DNA of 64,000 nucleotides from Annulohypoxylon bovei var. microspora. Its lineage: Eukaryota; Ascomycota; Sordariomycetes; Xylariales; Hypoxylaceae. Position 1 is the stretch's first letter; each line of letters opens with the position of its first letter. The position numbers were made by a program, and so were the translations under genes. Shown here in pieces: positions 42,404 to 54,400 of this stretch. The notes beneath the pieces were generated by a model, which saw nothing but the letters and a program-made list of their open reading frames with translations, had not been told where the DNA came from and ran no database searches. The DNA lies in NCBI GenBank assembly GCA_022836615.1, contig MU405222.1:310001-374000 (forward strand). The letters run 5' to 3'.

Positions 42404-45400
42404 ATGGAGATGGATGTGGAGATGATGGTGTCGGAGGGCATTTTCGAGATGGGTCCTCCTCGCGACCACACTGAGTCGCGAATGGAATGGGCCAGGTTCC
42501 TCGATCGATGCATCTCCTCTCGTCTCGATCCAGATACTTTTGACTCTTATATTACTCTCCTGTACTCAAAACATCCATTGCCGCCAGGAATCATTGCCGA
42601 CGTCTGCTTGAGACCCCAACCATCGAACCACGAAAGCCTTGACCCTCGTATCCCACGTTATATCCATGTCCTCGCGCAACGCAAGCTTATCGACACCCCT
42701 TCCGTGCTTAAGGCGTTATACAAATATTCGACCTCGCACGTACAAGCTCAAAAGGCTGGTCACCCTCTCCCTGATGATCCGGAGGATAAGGCCCCGTTAA
42801 GATGGGGAAGCTCGTACGCAGCCGAAGAGGTGATCTTCTACCGGATCACAAAAGCAGTCGCCATAGGCACTAGTATTGTCAATGCTGGTGATGCTTTGCA
42901 AGTATGCAAGCTGATGGCCAAGTGGATGACCTTGTTCACCTTAGCATCGGAGGCATTTGCACACGAGGCCATGGGCCAACTCCATAGTGGCCAGCTGCAA
43001 GGTTCACAATCCAGAGATGAAATGGAAGCAGCCAGAGCGGCGTTTGTTATGCTTCTGTTAGGCATTTGTGAAAACCAGACGGTTCTTGGCGCACTCAGCC
43101 GTCCGTTTGCTAAGAGTGCGTGTTTGCCTTGCAGATCCCTTGTACTTGCGTGAGTCCAACTAAGCTAACATGATAAACAGACGGACGAAGAGCTTTATCA
43201 GAGAGCCTAGCCAGCTTTATCCCTTCAATAATACAGAGCGCATCGCAGATTGCTACCCGGCTTGAGCTATTTCGTACCGAGACACTCGCTTCGTTTGAGC
43301 CGATTGATAAGAACAAGGACGCTACGAACCCTGTGATCGATGATCTTGAATCCTCGATGGCTTTAGACAACTTTGTTGTCACTGAATTACCTAGTGTTAA
43401 TTCTCGAGCTGGCCTGTATATATACTTGAACGCCTCTGTAAGACCCTACCATCAGCTTATCTGCTATGAGAGACTAATTCTATTCAGCTTGTTGGTCGAC
43501 CACTAATTGACGATGCTGCTCTTTTCAGCTACCTGCACAACATATATCAGGTACGTCATACTTAGTATAATTCCATGATATCAATTCCATGATATACCTA
43601 GTAGATGCTAACTATTAGAGTAGGGAGATATTCAATCCACCACAATTGACCTAATTCTAGCATCGTTTGACATTCTTGCGAATGCAGTATTCCGCAATGA
43701 AGGTCAGCAGGCAAGCCACGTCCTTCGGTCATATTTAATCAACAAGTTGCCTTTACTTCTGGCAACGCTTTCGACATCCATGTATCCTCCGCTGTCAGCA
43801 CAGTTCTGTATCACGGAGGCACTAAGTCAGGTTGACACGAATGCGTTTCCAACCCTATCTGCCATGTTTGATGACACAAACAATAACAACAATACTTTCA
43901 CGGATAGTGTTCGACAAGACTTTTGTTTTGCTTGCTGTCTCCATGGCTTGATTCCGGAGTCTAGTATTGAAGGTCTACTCGGTGAAATAACATACCAGAA
44001 CCTACCATCGGGAGGTCGATATGTTAAAGAACAATTAGTTGAGGGGTGTATGGAAGATCCCGAAAAGATCCCGAAACTCATCACCGAATTGGATAACATG
44101 GACGGCAATGTTGGAGCAGTTTGCCAGGCCCTAGCAGAGGTAAGTATATATGAGGCTGGAATCATAACACCTAAACGCTAATAACTACTAGGTAATTGGC
44201 CGCCTCTGCAATAACAAGGAAACCATGACTCTGAAGCTTCTCTGCGGTCAACTGGGTAAGAAGCCGCTGTCGCTGGATGTGATGCTCCTTTTCGACAAGC
44301 CGATAACTATATTGCATCCCCTCTGCGAGTTGCTTGAGAATTGGCGATACGAAGAGGACCAGGGCGAATATCAACCAGTCTATGAAGAGTTCGGATCTGT
44401 GCTTCTTCTAGTCTTAGCATTCGTCTACCGTTACAACCTTTCCCCCATGGATCTTGGTATCCGTTCAGACTCCTTCGTAGCCAAGCTATTGAGTGTTAGC
44501 CAGATCAACAAGCCTATGAGTGAGTTGACAGAGCAGGAGAGCCCCCATCTCGACGGGTGGATTCACGGTCTTTTTGACACGGAATCTGGTGGACTAGCAG
44601 ATGAACTGTTATCGTCGTGCCCTCCACAAGAGTTTTATCTACTTGTTCCTACGCTATTCCACCAAATCGTGCTTGCATTTTGCATAAACTACCTCGACGA
44701 AGAAAGCCTCAAGACTGGGGTCGAATGTAAGTCATAATCTTATACGAACTTGGAAAGAAACTAACATGAAAATTAGACCTTGTGAACACTTTTCTGCTCC
44801 CATCTCTCGTGCCGGCAATCTTGTATATGTCGAATCAACTTTGGATCGAGCTTAATCACAACCAAGAACATAAGGCAGTCTTGAAGATTTTGCAACTAAT
44901 CCTGTTGACTAAGCAAGGCTCTTCTGAAGCCCAAACGATGCTCGCTTCAGTCGTGAACATAATCGCGATACCACTGGAGTATGGATTAAGGTCATATCAA
45001 CGATTTGACCCGAAAAGTTCGGTAATAGAACCTCTTCTTAAGGCGATGAGAGACAATCTCCGACTTTCGCGACGAACAGCCAGTGCCGCTAATAATGAAC
45101 TGGAAGCGTGGACGCAGACGGCTAATGGAGGACTCACCGCGCTAATCCGGCACATAATCCAAGGGTTTGTGACATGGAGCGCTCACCCAGGCCTAAACGT
45201 GATGCCAACGTCCTACACTCATCGGCAAATACTAGTCGCCTTGAAGATGCAAGGCGCGAAACGGTTTCTTTACACAATCCTAGAAGAAATCAAGTCGCAC
45301 ACGGAGGCCGGCCACGGAAGCATTGCCCACGATGTCGCTACGGCCCTCATATGTGCTCCCGACGTGACCAACATGCCACCGCCGCCGGAAACTGCACTCC

Positions 45401-45846
45401 TCATGGACTCCTCAAATCACCCCGTAGTGCCCCCGCAACTCAGGATGTCGCTCCGCACGGCGCTGAAAGCCGAGGCGGAGGACTTCAAGAAGATGCAGAA
45501 ATCGGACCCGGTCATGGCCGAGATTATCGTCCGCCTATACCGCAAGGTCGAGGCGCAGATGCTCATCCCTCCGCCGACGGAGTCCATGCTGCAGGGCGAG
45601 CTGGCGACCCTAGGTCTCGGCGAGAACGCTGCAGCGCTCGGAGATGCGCTAGCTGCTGCTGCTCAGAACGATGGCTTGGCGGATGAGGCGAGCATGAATC
45701 TGGACCTTAGTGGCGGAAGCGATATGGGCCATCTTGGCGGAGATTCGAGTCACGGCGGACTCGATTTCGGGGCCGGTGATGATATGTTCGGCGGCATGGG
45801 GGGTAGTGCCGGTGCCGACTTGCTGGATGGTTGGGATCTGTCCTAG
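42404..45846 (+). CDS. med5: Mediator complex subunit 5 (Med5/Nut1)
   Basis: Tail-module subunit of the Mediator coactivator, which bridges activators and RNA polymerase II. Six exons: 42404-43115, 43181-43437, 43488-43550, 43624-44139, 44192-44726 and 44777-45846, giving 1050 residues. All junctions keep frame with GT-AG borders. The protein is almost wholly helical. Family-like stretches include EWARFLDRCISSRLDPDTF, YIHVLAQRKLIDTPSVLKAL, LRWGSSYAAEEVIFYRITKA and KLMAKWMTLFTLASEAF. Later blocks include YLVNTFLLPSLVPAILYMSN and ILQLILLTKQGSSEAQTM. The C-terminus is Gly/Asp-rich and ends DLLDGWDLS. Assignment comes from remembered fungal Med5 sequence patterns; length is right for the family. 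The start at 42404 is the first ATG of the conserved-looking part. Confidence 0.85.
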
Positions 45847-46515
45847 TTGAATGATCCAGAGAACTTCCAGTAGCTGTCCTTTATTAGATACCTCATTGAT
45901 AGGGGCGAGCAAGGCGTTTATGTGTCTGGGAAAAAACCCTAGGATTCGGTCGGGCGATTTTGCATCCTAGGACGAAGTTATGAAGATGCCAGGGAACTTT
46001 CTTACCCTGAGCATTTACATATGCTTGAGACGGGTGTTACACTCATTTGTTTGTATGTTTGTATAGCCTTCACTAGGTACCTAGTAGGCTACAGGTATGC
46101 ATCTGGCAAACCTGACAATGAAGTAACACCAATTCTCCACCTAAGCTATAACTTGCTTGCTGAGTTGTCTTTACGTATCATGCTAAAAAGTGATTAAAAA
46201 GCGCTAAACTAGGTGGTTGAGCTGTTCTCGTAGCACCCATCCACAGTAGAATGTAGGCTTGCCCACCTAGTGGGTAGGATTACGACGACGCCATCCCCCA
46301 GCACGCAATAGAACCCCTGCATTCGATCATTGGAGAATAGATCGCCGATTACATAACCACATGAACTACCACTTTTGCTTTTTATGATGCAGACATCGGA
46401 TTCGATCAACGATACTGCTTTGGATCGAATGCTAAAATGTAACTTCTCTTTTGCTTATTCTAGTACCTGATTTCTTTCGTAGCTTTAGAGGCTGTTCTGC
46501 GATTACATCACCAAA
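45847..46515. other. Spacer between med5 and arylsulfatase
   Basis: Contains a perfect 14-bp palindrome ACTAGGTACCTAGT at 46072-46085. No gene seen; the minus-strand frame 46209-46409 has no support. Confidence 0.5.
46072..46085. repeat. Palindrome ACTAGGTACCTAGT
   Basis: Perfect 14-bp palindrome combining two CTAGGTA-type words tail to tail. Confidence 0.85.
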
Positions 46516-48814
46516 ATGCACCTCGCGGCCTTGGCGCACGCCACCGCCGTAGCCATTGGCTTCGGCGCTGTGGTGGCGGCTTCAGATCCGGCACAAGTTC
46601 CGCTCGGCCATAGCCACGGACCTCAACCACAACGGCGGCAGCCCAATGTCGTGTTCATCTTGACAGATGACCAGGACGTTCATCTAGGGTCTCTAGACTA
46701 CATGCCGCTGGTGAAAAAACACTTGCTAGACCAAGGGACGTACTTTAGCAGTCATTACGCTACGACGGCCGTGTGCTGTCCGTCCCGGGTGACGATATGG
46801 ACGGGGAAGTTCGCGCATAATACGAATGTTACGGATGTGAGCCCGCCGTACGGTATGTTAGTTCTATCGAAAAAGGAGTGGTCGGCTAGTTCTACTATAC
46901 AACTCTCGATGACTCCTATACTCATTATCACGTGCCACCCTATCTACCACCATATATCGTATATACATAAACCCTGTTCTCACTCTGATTATAGGTGGAT
47001 ATCCCAAGTTTGTAGCTGAAGGCTTCAATGACAATTACTTTCCGGTTTGGTTACAAGAAGCCGGGTATAATACGTATTATACGGGCAAGTTATTCAACGT
47101 ACACACGGTAGAAAACTACAACTCGCCTGCTCCGGGAGGCTTCACGGGCTCGGTATATCTACCTGACTATATACTGTCATTAGCCTAGATGTGGAATATG
47201 AGGACTAACCTGAATCTCCAGGACTTCTTACTCGATCCCCATACATATGACTACCTGAACAGCACGTTCCAGCGTAACGGCGAGGAACCGCGCAGTTACG
47301 AGGGGCACTACAGCACCGACGTACTAGCAGAGAAAGCGTACGGTCTACTAGATGAAGCCGTAGAAGCCGGAAAGCCTTTCTTCCTCGTCGCCGCCCCTAT
47401 TGCACCTCACGCCAACGTCGCGATGAAACTGCATGAGGGCCCCCCAGACCCTAACAACCTTCCTTTCGAGTTCACAGAGCCCATCCCGGCAGAGCGCCAC
47501 AAGCACCTCTTCGAAAACGAGAAGGTGCCGCGAACTGCGAATTTTAACCCAGATGAGGTACGTATTCAGATACCCTACACCAACCATCCCGGAACCCCTT
47601 AACCCCCGAGTCCAACCAGCAAACGTCCCAAACCCCATACTCACAAACTCCCCAGCCCTCCGGCGCAAACTGGATCTCCACGCTCCCGCAGCAAAACAGC
47701 ACCAACGTAGCGTACAACGACCACTTCCACCGACAGCGCCTGCGCGCGCTCCAAGCGGTCGACGAGCTTGTGTCCGGGCTCGTCTCGCGGCTTTCGGACT
47801 ATGGCCTCTTGGACGACACGTACGTGGTGTACAGCAGCGACAACGGGTTCCACATCGGCCAGCACCGGCTGCAGCCGGGCAAGAGCTGCGGGTACGAGAC
47901 GGACGTCAACGTGCCGCTGATCGTGCGGGGGCCCGGCGTCGCGCCCAACTACACGGCGAAGGGCGTGGTTAGCACGCACGCGGACCTGGCGCCGACGTTC
48001 TTCGAGTGGCTGGGGTTGGAGCCGCGCGCGGACTTCGACGGCGCGGCGATACCGGTGACGCGGGACGCGGTGGAGGAGGCGAGGAGAAAGGGCGAGAGGA
48101 GGGAGCATGCGGGGATCGAGTATTGGGGGTTTGCGATGGGCGAGGGGATTTATAACCGTGAGTTCCATCTGCTATCCTAGATCGAAGACTTGAGGGACAC
48201 GATCTGACATGATATCGCTCGAAAAGGAGACCCGCGCCAGAACAACACGTACAAGGCTCTCCGCATCTCGGGGCCGGGGTATAACTTGTACTACTCCGTG
48301 TGGTGCAACAACGAGCACGAGCTCTACGACATGGCCGTGCGTATCTCCCTCTCCTCGTTAATTACTTCATTATTACCATACCGAGAGCACCAGCAAGCTA
48401 ACTCCAACCTCCTAACACCAGGCCGACCCGGACCAACTCCACAACCTCCTCTCTCCCTCCCCATCCCCAACCCCCACCCTAGCAGCCGGCCACCGCCCCC
48501 AAAAACTCGCCGCCCGTCTCGACGCCCTCCTCCTCGTGCTCAAGACCTGCGCCGGGCCGCAATGCCAGCGCCCGTGGGCGCATCTCCACCCCGACGGCAC
48601 CGTACTCTCTCTCACGGACGCGCTAGCACCACAATACGACGCCTTCTACGCGGACAGCCAGGGGGCGAGCGTGAAGTACGCGTACTGCGCCAACGGGTTC
48701 ATCCCCGAGGCCGAGGGGCCGACCTGGGAGGAGGACGGGCGGGCTTTTGGCGGGGAGGAGGGTGGCGGCGGGTATGGGTACTTGAAGGGTGGGAGGTGGG
48801 AGGATTGGGTTTAG
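46516..48814 (+). CDS. Secreted arylsulfatase (formylglycine-dependent)
   Basis: Hydrolyses sulfate esters, supplying sulfate from aryl sulfates. Six exons: 46516-46852, 46995-47152, 47222-47557, 47656-48157, 48227-48336 and 48422-48814, giving 611 residues; every junction keeps frame. An N-terminal signal peptide (LAHATAVAIGFGAVVAA) precedes NVVFILTDDQDVHLGSLDYM, whose Asp pair binds calcium. The sulfatase signature CCPSR at residues 87-91 has the modifiable Cys87, followed by VTIWTGKFAHNTNV. Other conserved parts are GYNTYYTGKLFN, APIAPHANV, VYSSDNGFHIGQHRL, KSCGYETDVNVPLIVRGPG and the C-terminal NNEHELYDM-AADPDQLHNL, which is formed by splicing exon 5 to 6. The 3' part is strongly GC-rich at third positions. 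Likely sulfur-starvation regulated by analogy with fungal homologues; no site was identified. Confidence 0.93.
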
Positions 48815-49518
48815 GGAGATGGGGCTGTTTCTTGGTGGGAATGAGGTATGTTATATATGAATAGAGACTGTCTTGGTTTAGGATGGGATGGGATATGAAA
48901 GATGGATGTGATCGCGCGGGTTGAAAAGAGGCTATATACTACATGCTGAGGTAATTCAATCACAGATGCTTGTGAATGCAAAGTTGATGAGAATAAAGTG
49001 ATGAAAATAGCTCATGAGAAGCATGAGGTAGTATAACAAGCTGTCTCAAGTTTCCTTACAATAGCTTATATAATCCAAGCACTTAATCTAACCTGACATG
49101 TAGGTTATGGATTAGTAGCGAGTTTGAAGAGATTACCTAGACACGGATTTCGTATGGATTTGAAACTGAGGGCCTACAACAATACGTGAAATCCCAAATA
49201 TACACATAGACAAGACTCATATTCACATATTAGAATATTAATAGTTCAGAACTTATTCGTGAGTCCCATTCATGTACATATATATAAGTGATCCGCATTC
49301 AACACAACAAGTCGTCCTACCAGCTACACACGCAGCCCAGACGCCCATTTTGCCCGATACGTTGTCATTTTTTCCCACCGCCAGTCTTTCGACTAAGCCC
49401 ATGCACGTATTTTTTCCAACCCAACCCCCACAAAGCCGGATTAACCCCCTCCTCATCACACGTGCACGTGCTGCTTGGCAACAGCAGGTGGCCTCGACTC
49501 GTCGATGCAATGCCGCTT
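48815..49518. other. Convergent 3' spacer
   Basis: AT-rich region between the converging arylsulfatase and ER-protein genes. Frames on either strand near 49253-49725 overlap the 3' end of the ER-protein gene and are shadows. Confidence 0.5.
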
Positions 49519-50456
49519 CTACTCGGCAGTCTTGGTCTTGGACTTGCTGCTGGCGCCGCTCTTGACGCGTCGCGCGGACGGGCGGTTCAGGTGGTCGGAG
49601 GGGATCCAGCTCTCGTCGTAGCCCTTGTCGGTACCGGTAGCAGAGCCCTCGCCTCCGGAGAGAGGCTCCTTCTCGACAGCAGGGGCGCGGGTCTTCTTGA
49701 CGGGACGCTTGGTCTGGGGGAATAGAGCCTCGACGTAGGTCTTGTAGACGAAGTAGCAGGTACCGGCGAAGGCGGCGGTGAGGAAGATGTACAGGAAGAT
49801 GCTATACAGATAATATCATTAGCTTATATTTGAGGGGGGAGGGGTGGGAGAGAAGCTTACATCTGAGGGTCGAAGATGTTGGTAGGAGCCTCGACAATGC
49901 TAACAGTTTGGTCGTAGACGCCGAGCTGGAAGATCTGGTTGGCGGCATTGGTCACAACGGCGACGAGCTGGAGGCGCACGTCCTGGGGCTGCATGTCGAG
50001 GATAAAGGAGTAGGGAAGCGACGCCGTCTCGCCGGCCGGGATAGATGCCTCATAACGGACAGTTGTCAAGTTACGGACGACAGACATCAAGGGGTCGGCG
50101 TCAGGACCCAGGTCCTTGGGATTCAGGAGCTGACCTCCCACAAAGGCTACCAGGATAGGTTCGTCCTCGCTGTTAGTCACATCGATGACAGCCTTGGTCG
50201 GGCGGCCATTGACTAGCTTAACACCGAAGATGTCATCGGCTTCGGGAAAAGTAGCGACAACTTCGGCCTTCAGGTCAACCTCGGGAGGGTTACCAGCATC
50301 ATCTGCAACGGGCTTCAGAGAGTCAATGCTTGTTAGCTGTTATGAGCCTTAGGTAATATACATAATAGTTATACTCACAGAGTCGGCCTCGGCAGCAAAG
50401 ACAGACACGACGCGAAGAGCCAGAGCGGCGAGGACAGAGTATCGGAGGGCCACCAT
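49519..50456 (-). CDS. ER membrane protein, TRAP-alpha/Irc22 family
   Basis: Three exons: 50379-50456, 49861-50336 and 49519-49801, giving 278 residues. A signal peptide MVALRYSVLAALALRVVSVFAA is followed by a lumenal beta-rich domain. The lumenal domain contains DIFGVKLVNGRPTKAVIDVT, then EPILVAFVGGQLLNPKDL, NLTTVRYEASIPAGETASLP and MQPQDVRLQLVAVVTN. A single membrane helix, IIFLYIFLTAAFAGTCYFVY, spans the second intron junction. The cytosolic tail is basic (TKRPVKKTRAP, RRVKSGASSKSK). The layout matches the translocon-associated protein alpha subunit; the fungal members are called Irc22. Likely a Sec61-associated or ER-quality component; its exact role in fungi is unsettled. The first intron sits right after the signal-peptide exon. 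Confidence 0.9.
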
Positions 50457-51436
50457 GTTGGGCAAAGCACAATACAACTAACAGAACACTTGGAGGAGTT
50501 GATGGAGATTTAATATATATAAAGGAAAAGAAGGAATTAAAGGGGAAGAAGCTTCTCAGGGGAAAAGGAGAAAAAGAAGTACAGAAGAAGCTTCGATGTT
50601 CCTCAATTGATAGAGTTCATAGGATCGGAGAGGGCGAAGCTTAAAGTTCGCGGCGGAAAAAAGGTTGTGTGCAATGTGGTCAAATCAATTGACACGATGG
50701 GTCCCTGGTTTTAATTTGGGCCAATGACGTGTTGTCGCGTCAGACGTATCCTGCAGGGATGTGTGATCCACTTAATACGCTCTCCAAGTGTCTAAGTACC
50801 AGGTATTTAATAGGTACAGGGCTCCATCTGCAAGCTTATTAAATGTGGCTGCGTGGCTGAATACCTTGATAGAGATTTAGGGGTTCAGTACCAAGGTTGT
50901 GGACAAAAGGTTCGCACAACAGCCAAGGGCTACCACAACCTTCGTACTGAGATACTTCTCTCATATCAATCTTCACAACATAGGTATTTTGACTTATGTA
51001 AGTGCCTAGATAAATTCTCGTCTCACTTACTATTCTAAGGAGAGGATATACAGTATCATCAATGCTATAATCACCATGAACAGCTTTGTACCGAAGACAT
51101 CACAGTGGAATGCTACATGGATCCCACCCACATGCATGCACGGAAGAAACAACACCATGTGAAACACCACACATATAACCATAACGATTTCATTACATAT
51201 AAACAGGCAAGTGTGACGCCCTCTAATCCATATATACAGATGCATCTCAGAGGGCAAATCGCTCCGAAACAGTTTGACTGCCAACGCCAACCACGCCAAG
51301 AGGGTTTTAGGAATAGGTGCGCATTTCACCGCATGAACGGTTTATCCAGGTCGTCAAGGCATTTTTCACTTCATACACATATCCATTCCCCCTCAACCGG
51401 TTTAATTCAAGTTCGTAAGCGTCCGCGGATGATTCC
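50457..51436. other. Spacer between the ER-protein gene and the ABC transporter
   Basis: Holds the ER-protein promoter (a TATATATAAA stretch near 50513-50523) and the 3' end of the ABC gene. No gene seen; frames at 51030-51329 and 51105-51617 lack support. Confidence 0.5.
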
Positions 51437-54400
51437 CTACTCGTCATCCACGAGCTTCTTATCATCCCACGCCTTCTTAGCCGCCTTGGCCAGAACTTCC
51501 ATATCCCCGCTCATCTCACACATGCTCCTAAAATTTCCATTCTCATTCTGTAGAAGTTCATGTGGGTGGCCGTATTCAACAACCACGCCGTGGTCCAATA
51601 CCAAGACCTTGTCGTAATCGACAATAGTAGCGAGCCGGTGCGCGATCGTGATGATGGTGCTTGTCAAATCGCGAATCGTCTCCTGAATTTTAGAATCTGT
51701 CGCATAGTCGATGGATGCTGTAGCTTCGTCCATCACTAGCACGCTGGGGTTCTTGAGCATAGCACGGGCGAGGCAGAGAAGTTGCTTCTGACCCTGGGAG
51801 AGATTCGAACCTGACTCTGCGACTGGTGAAGACAGGTCAAGGAATATGTTCTTATTCGCCGTGGTGGGCGTGGAAGGAGTGGTTGGCTCCTGGAGATCCT
51901 GAATTTCACTGTTCTCCGTCGAATATAGAAGGGACCGAGTAGTCGATGGAAGCGTTTCATTCGGGCCAATAAGCTGAACTTTCTTGAGAGCAGCAAAAAC
52001 TTCGTCGTCGGTGTAAAGATCAAAAGGATCAAGGTTTGTTCTGATAGTTCCGGTAAAAAGAGTAGGATCCTGAGGCACGATAGTAATAGCTTCTCGGAGA
52101 TCTTGTAGGCCGATCGTGGCAATATCAATATCGTCGATCAAAATTTTACCACTCTCTGCTTCTAGAGCACGGAAGATCGCCAGCGTGAGAGAGCTCTTTC
52201 CAGCACCAGTTCGTCCAACGATGCCAACCTTTTCGCGCGGTTCGATCTTGAAAGTTACATTCTTCAGGACCGGATCGAGTTCTTTACGGTACCTCGTAGT
52301 ATAATCACTGAATTCAACAGCTCCATGTTCGGGCCAATTCTGAGCAGGACGGTTCTTCTCATTAATGGGGGCGGCTTCCTGTTCCACGTCAAGGTACTCT
52401 TTGACACGTTCGACAGAATTCATATTCTGTTCGTTCATCGCGTATAGCCGCACAAGCCATAGGATATTCTCGGAGAACCCAATAGCATAGCTCAAAGATA
52501 CACCCGCGGAACCAGCATCTATCTTCCCTAAGCTCAGAATAACGAAGACGCCGGCGAAAAACGCCACAAAATCGCCTAGAAGGTCTGTTCGAAACGCGAG
52601 CCATCTATTAGCGGCCCAGAGAAAGATGAATGGACGAGCCTGTGTGTTGATCCTGGTCAGGTTTTCCCGAATAAATCGTCGTTCATCACCATAGGCACGG
52701 ATGGTAGTAACACCAGAAAGCGTCTCGCCAAATTGTTGAAACAGAGGACTTCGGTTCACCGACTCGAGTCGTTTGAGATCTCTAGATGCTCGAAGATAGA
52801 ACATGCCAACCAGGATGTATAGGCCGGTAATGAAAATGCCAGCAACGAGGAATCCAGGGGTTATTGCCGCAATCAGTACCACGGTGATAAGAATGCCCAT
52901 AGCACAACTCATTACACCAATGGCAACAGGGGCAACCTCCTGGTCGATGGCCTCGAGATCTTTGCTGAACCGGTTCATCAACTGTCCGAGAGGAGTTACA
53001 TCGAAGAACTTGAACTTTGCCCTAGCTATAGTAGCCATGAGCCTGTTGTGAAGTTTCCAAGATGCCGTAAGGGATCCAAAGAACAGCCAGAGATCTCGGA
53101 TTAATGCCAAGCCCGCACCCCCGACCCCTATCAGGGCGAGAACAGTGAGATAATAATCTACGTTGACTTCCGGCACATCAGTAGCTGAATAGTCCGCAGG
53201 ACTAATAAAGGACATGCTTTTGATGGAGCTAGTGACCGACGCAAAATTAGCTGGAGATAACCAAGAGCTGTAAGAAAGTTGCGAAGATATGCTAGACTGT
53301 GTCTTAGACGCAGACATGCTCTCGACGCCCGAGGTATACTGGTTGGCCCATTCTTTGATCCAAAGGTTTGAGGCTACGGTGCTGAGCTGCTGGCCGCTGA
53401 ATACGACAAAAGCAATAGCCCAAAACCACCAGGAGCCCATAGCTCGAAGGTAAAGGCTAATCACCGGCCACTTCACAGCACCAGTAGCTTTAGTTTCTTG
53501 TACGATATTCCGCTGCGGCTTCTCTTGCTTATTGCTAGAATTCGCGCTCGCGGTACCGTTCGTGTTATGATCTATAAGGGTCTGGTCACTCTCGTCGCCA
53601 ACACTAGATGGCACCCGGGATGGAACACGTGAAACATCGGATGAACCTGGTCGGGATTTAGTTCGGATCTCTTCGCCAAGTTTGCCGGAGGCGATGATTT
53701 CTTCGGCGGTTCCTTGCGCATCTACTCTTCCATTGTCGAGTAAGACGACGTATTCTGATAACGGCGCGCAGAGTGTCGTATTGTGCGTAATTAGAATGCA
53801 GGTTCGGCGCTTCATCAACTCACCCTTGATGCACTTGGTGAAAATCCATTTAGCGGTATGCGAGTCGACGGCGCTTAGGCAATCATCCATTAAGACATGA
53901 CGAGAATTCGAGTATACGGCCCGAGCTAGAGAAATGCGCTGCTTTTGACCACCGGACAGGGTGATACCATTTTCTCCGACAAGAGTCTCATCGCCATTAT
54001 CCAAGATTTCGAGATCTCGCTCCAGAGCACAGGCCACCAAAACGTCTTTATACCTTTTTTCATCATATGGCGCGGAAAATAAGATGTTTTCTCGAATATT
54101 TGCGTTGACTAACCATGCGGACTGGGCAACGTAGGCACAGGTTTCGGTAAGACCCGTCGCGGGGTCCGGTCGGACGTCCTCGCGACTACGGCCGCCAGGT
54201 AGGTAAACTTTACCCTTGGTTAGGGTCATTTCACCAAGCAAAGCCATGAGCATTGAGGTCTTCCCGGATCCTGTGGGACCAGCGATGATATTGAGCTTGC
54301 CAATCTTGAATTCGACATCCAAATCAAGGAGACGGAATGCCATTGAACCATCCGCTGCAATCGCATCTTTGCCGCCCCAGATAAATGTTGCATCCTTGAA

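Noticed and set aside
51782..51815. AGATTCGAACC resembling a reverse tRNA B box
   Set aside because: It is the coding strand complement of the ABC transporter LSQGQ region, and no tRNA stems surround it.
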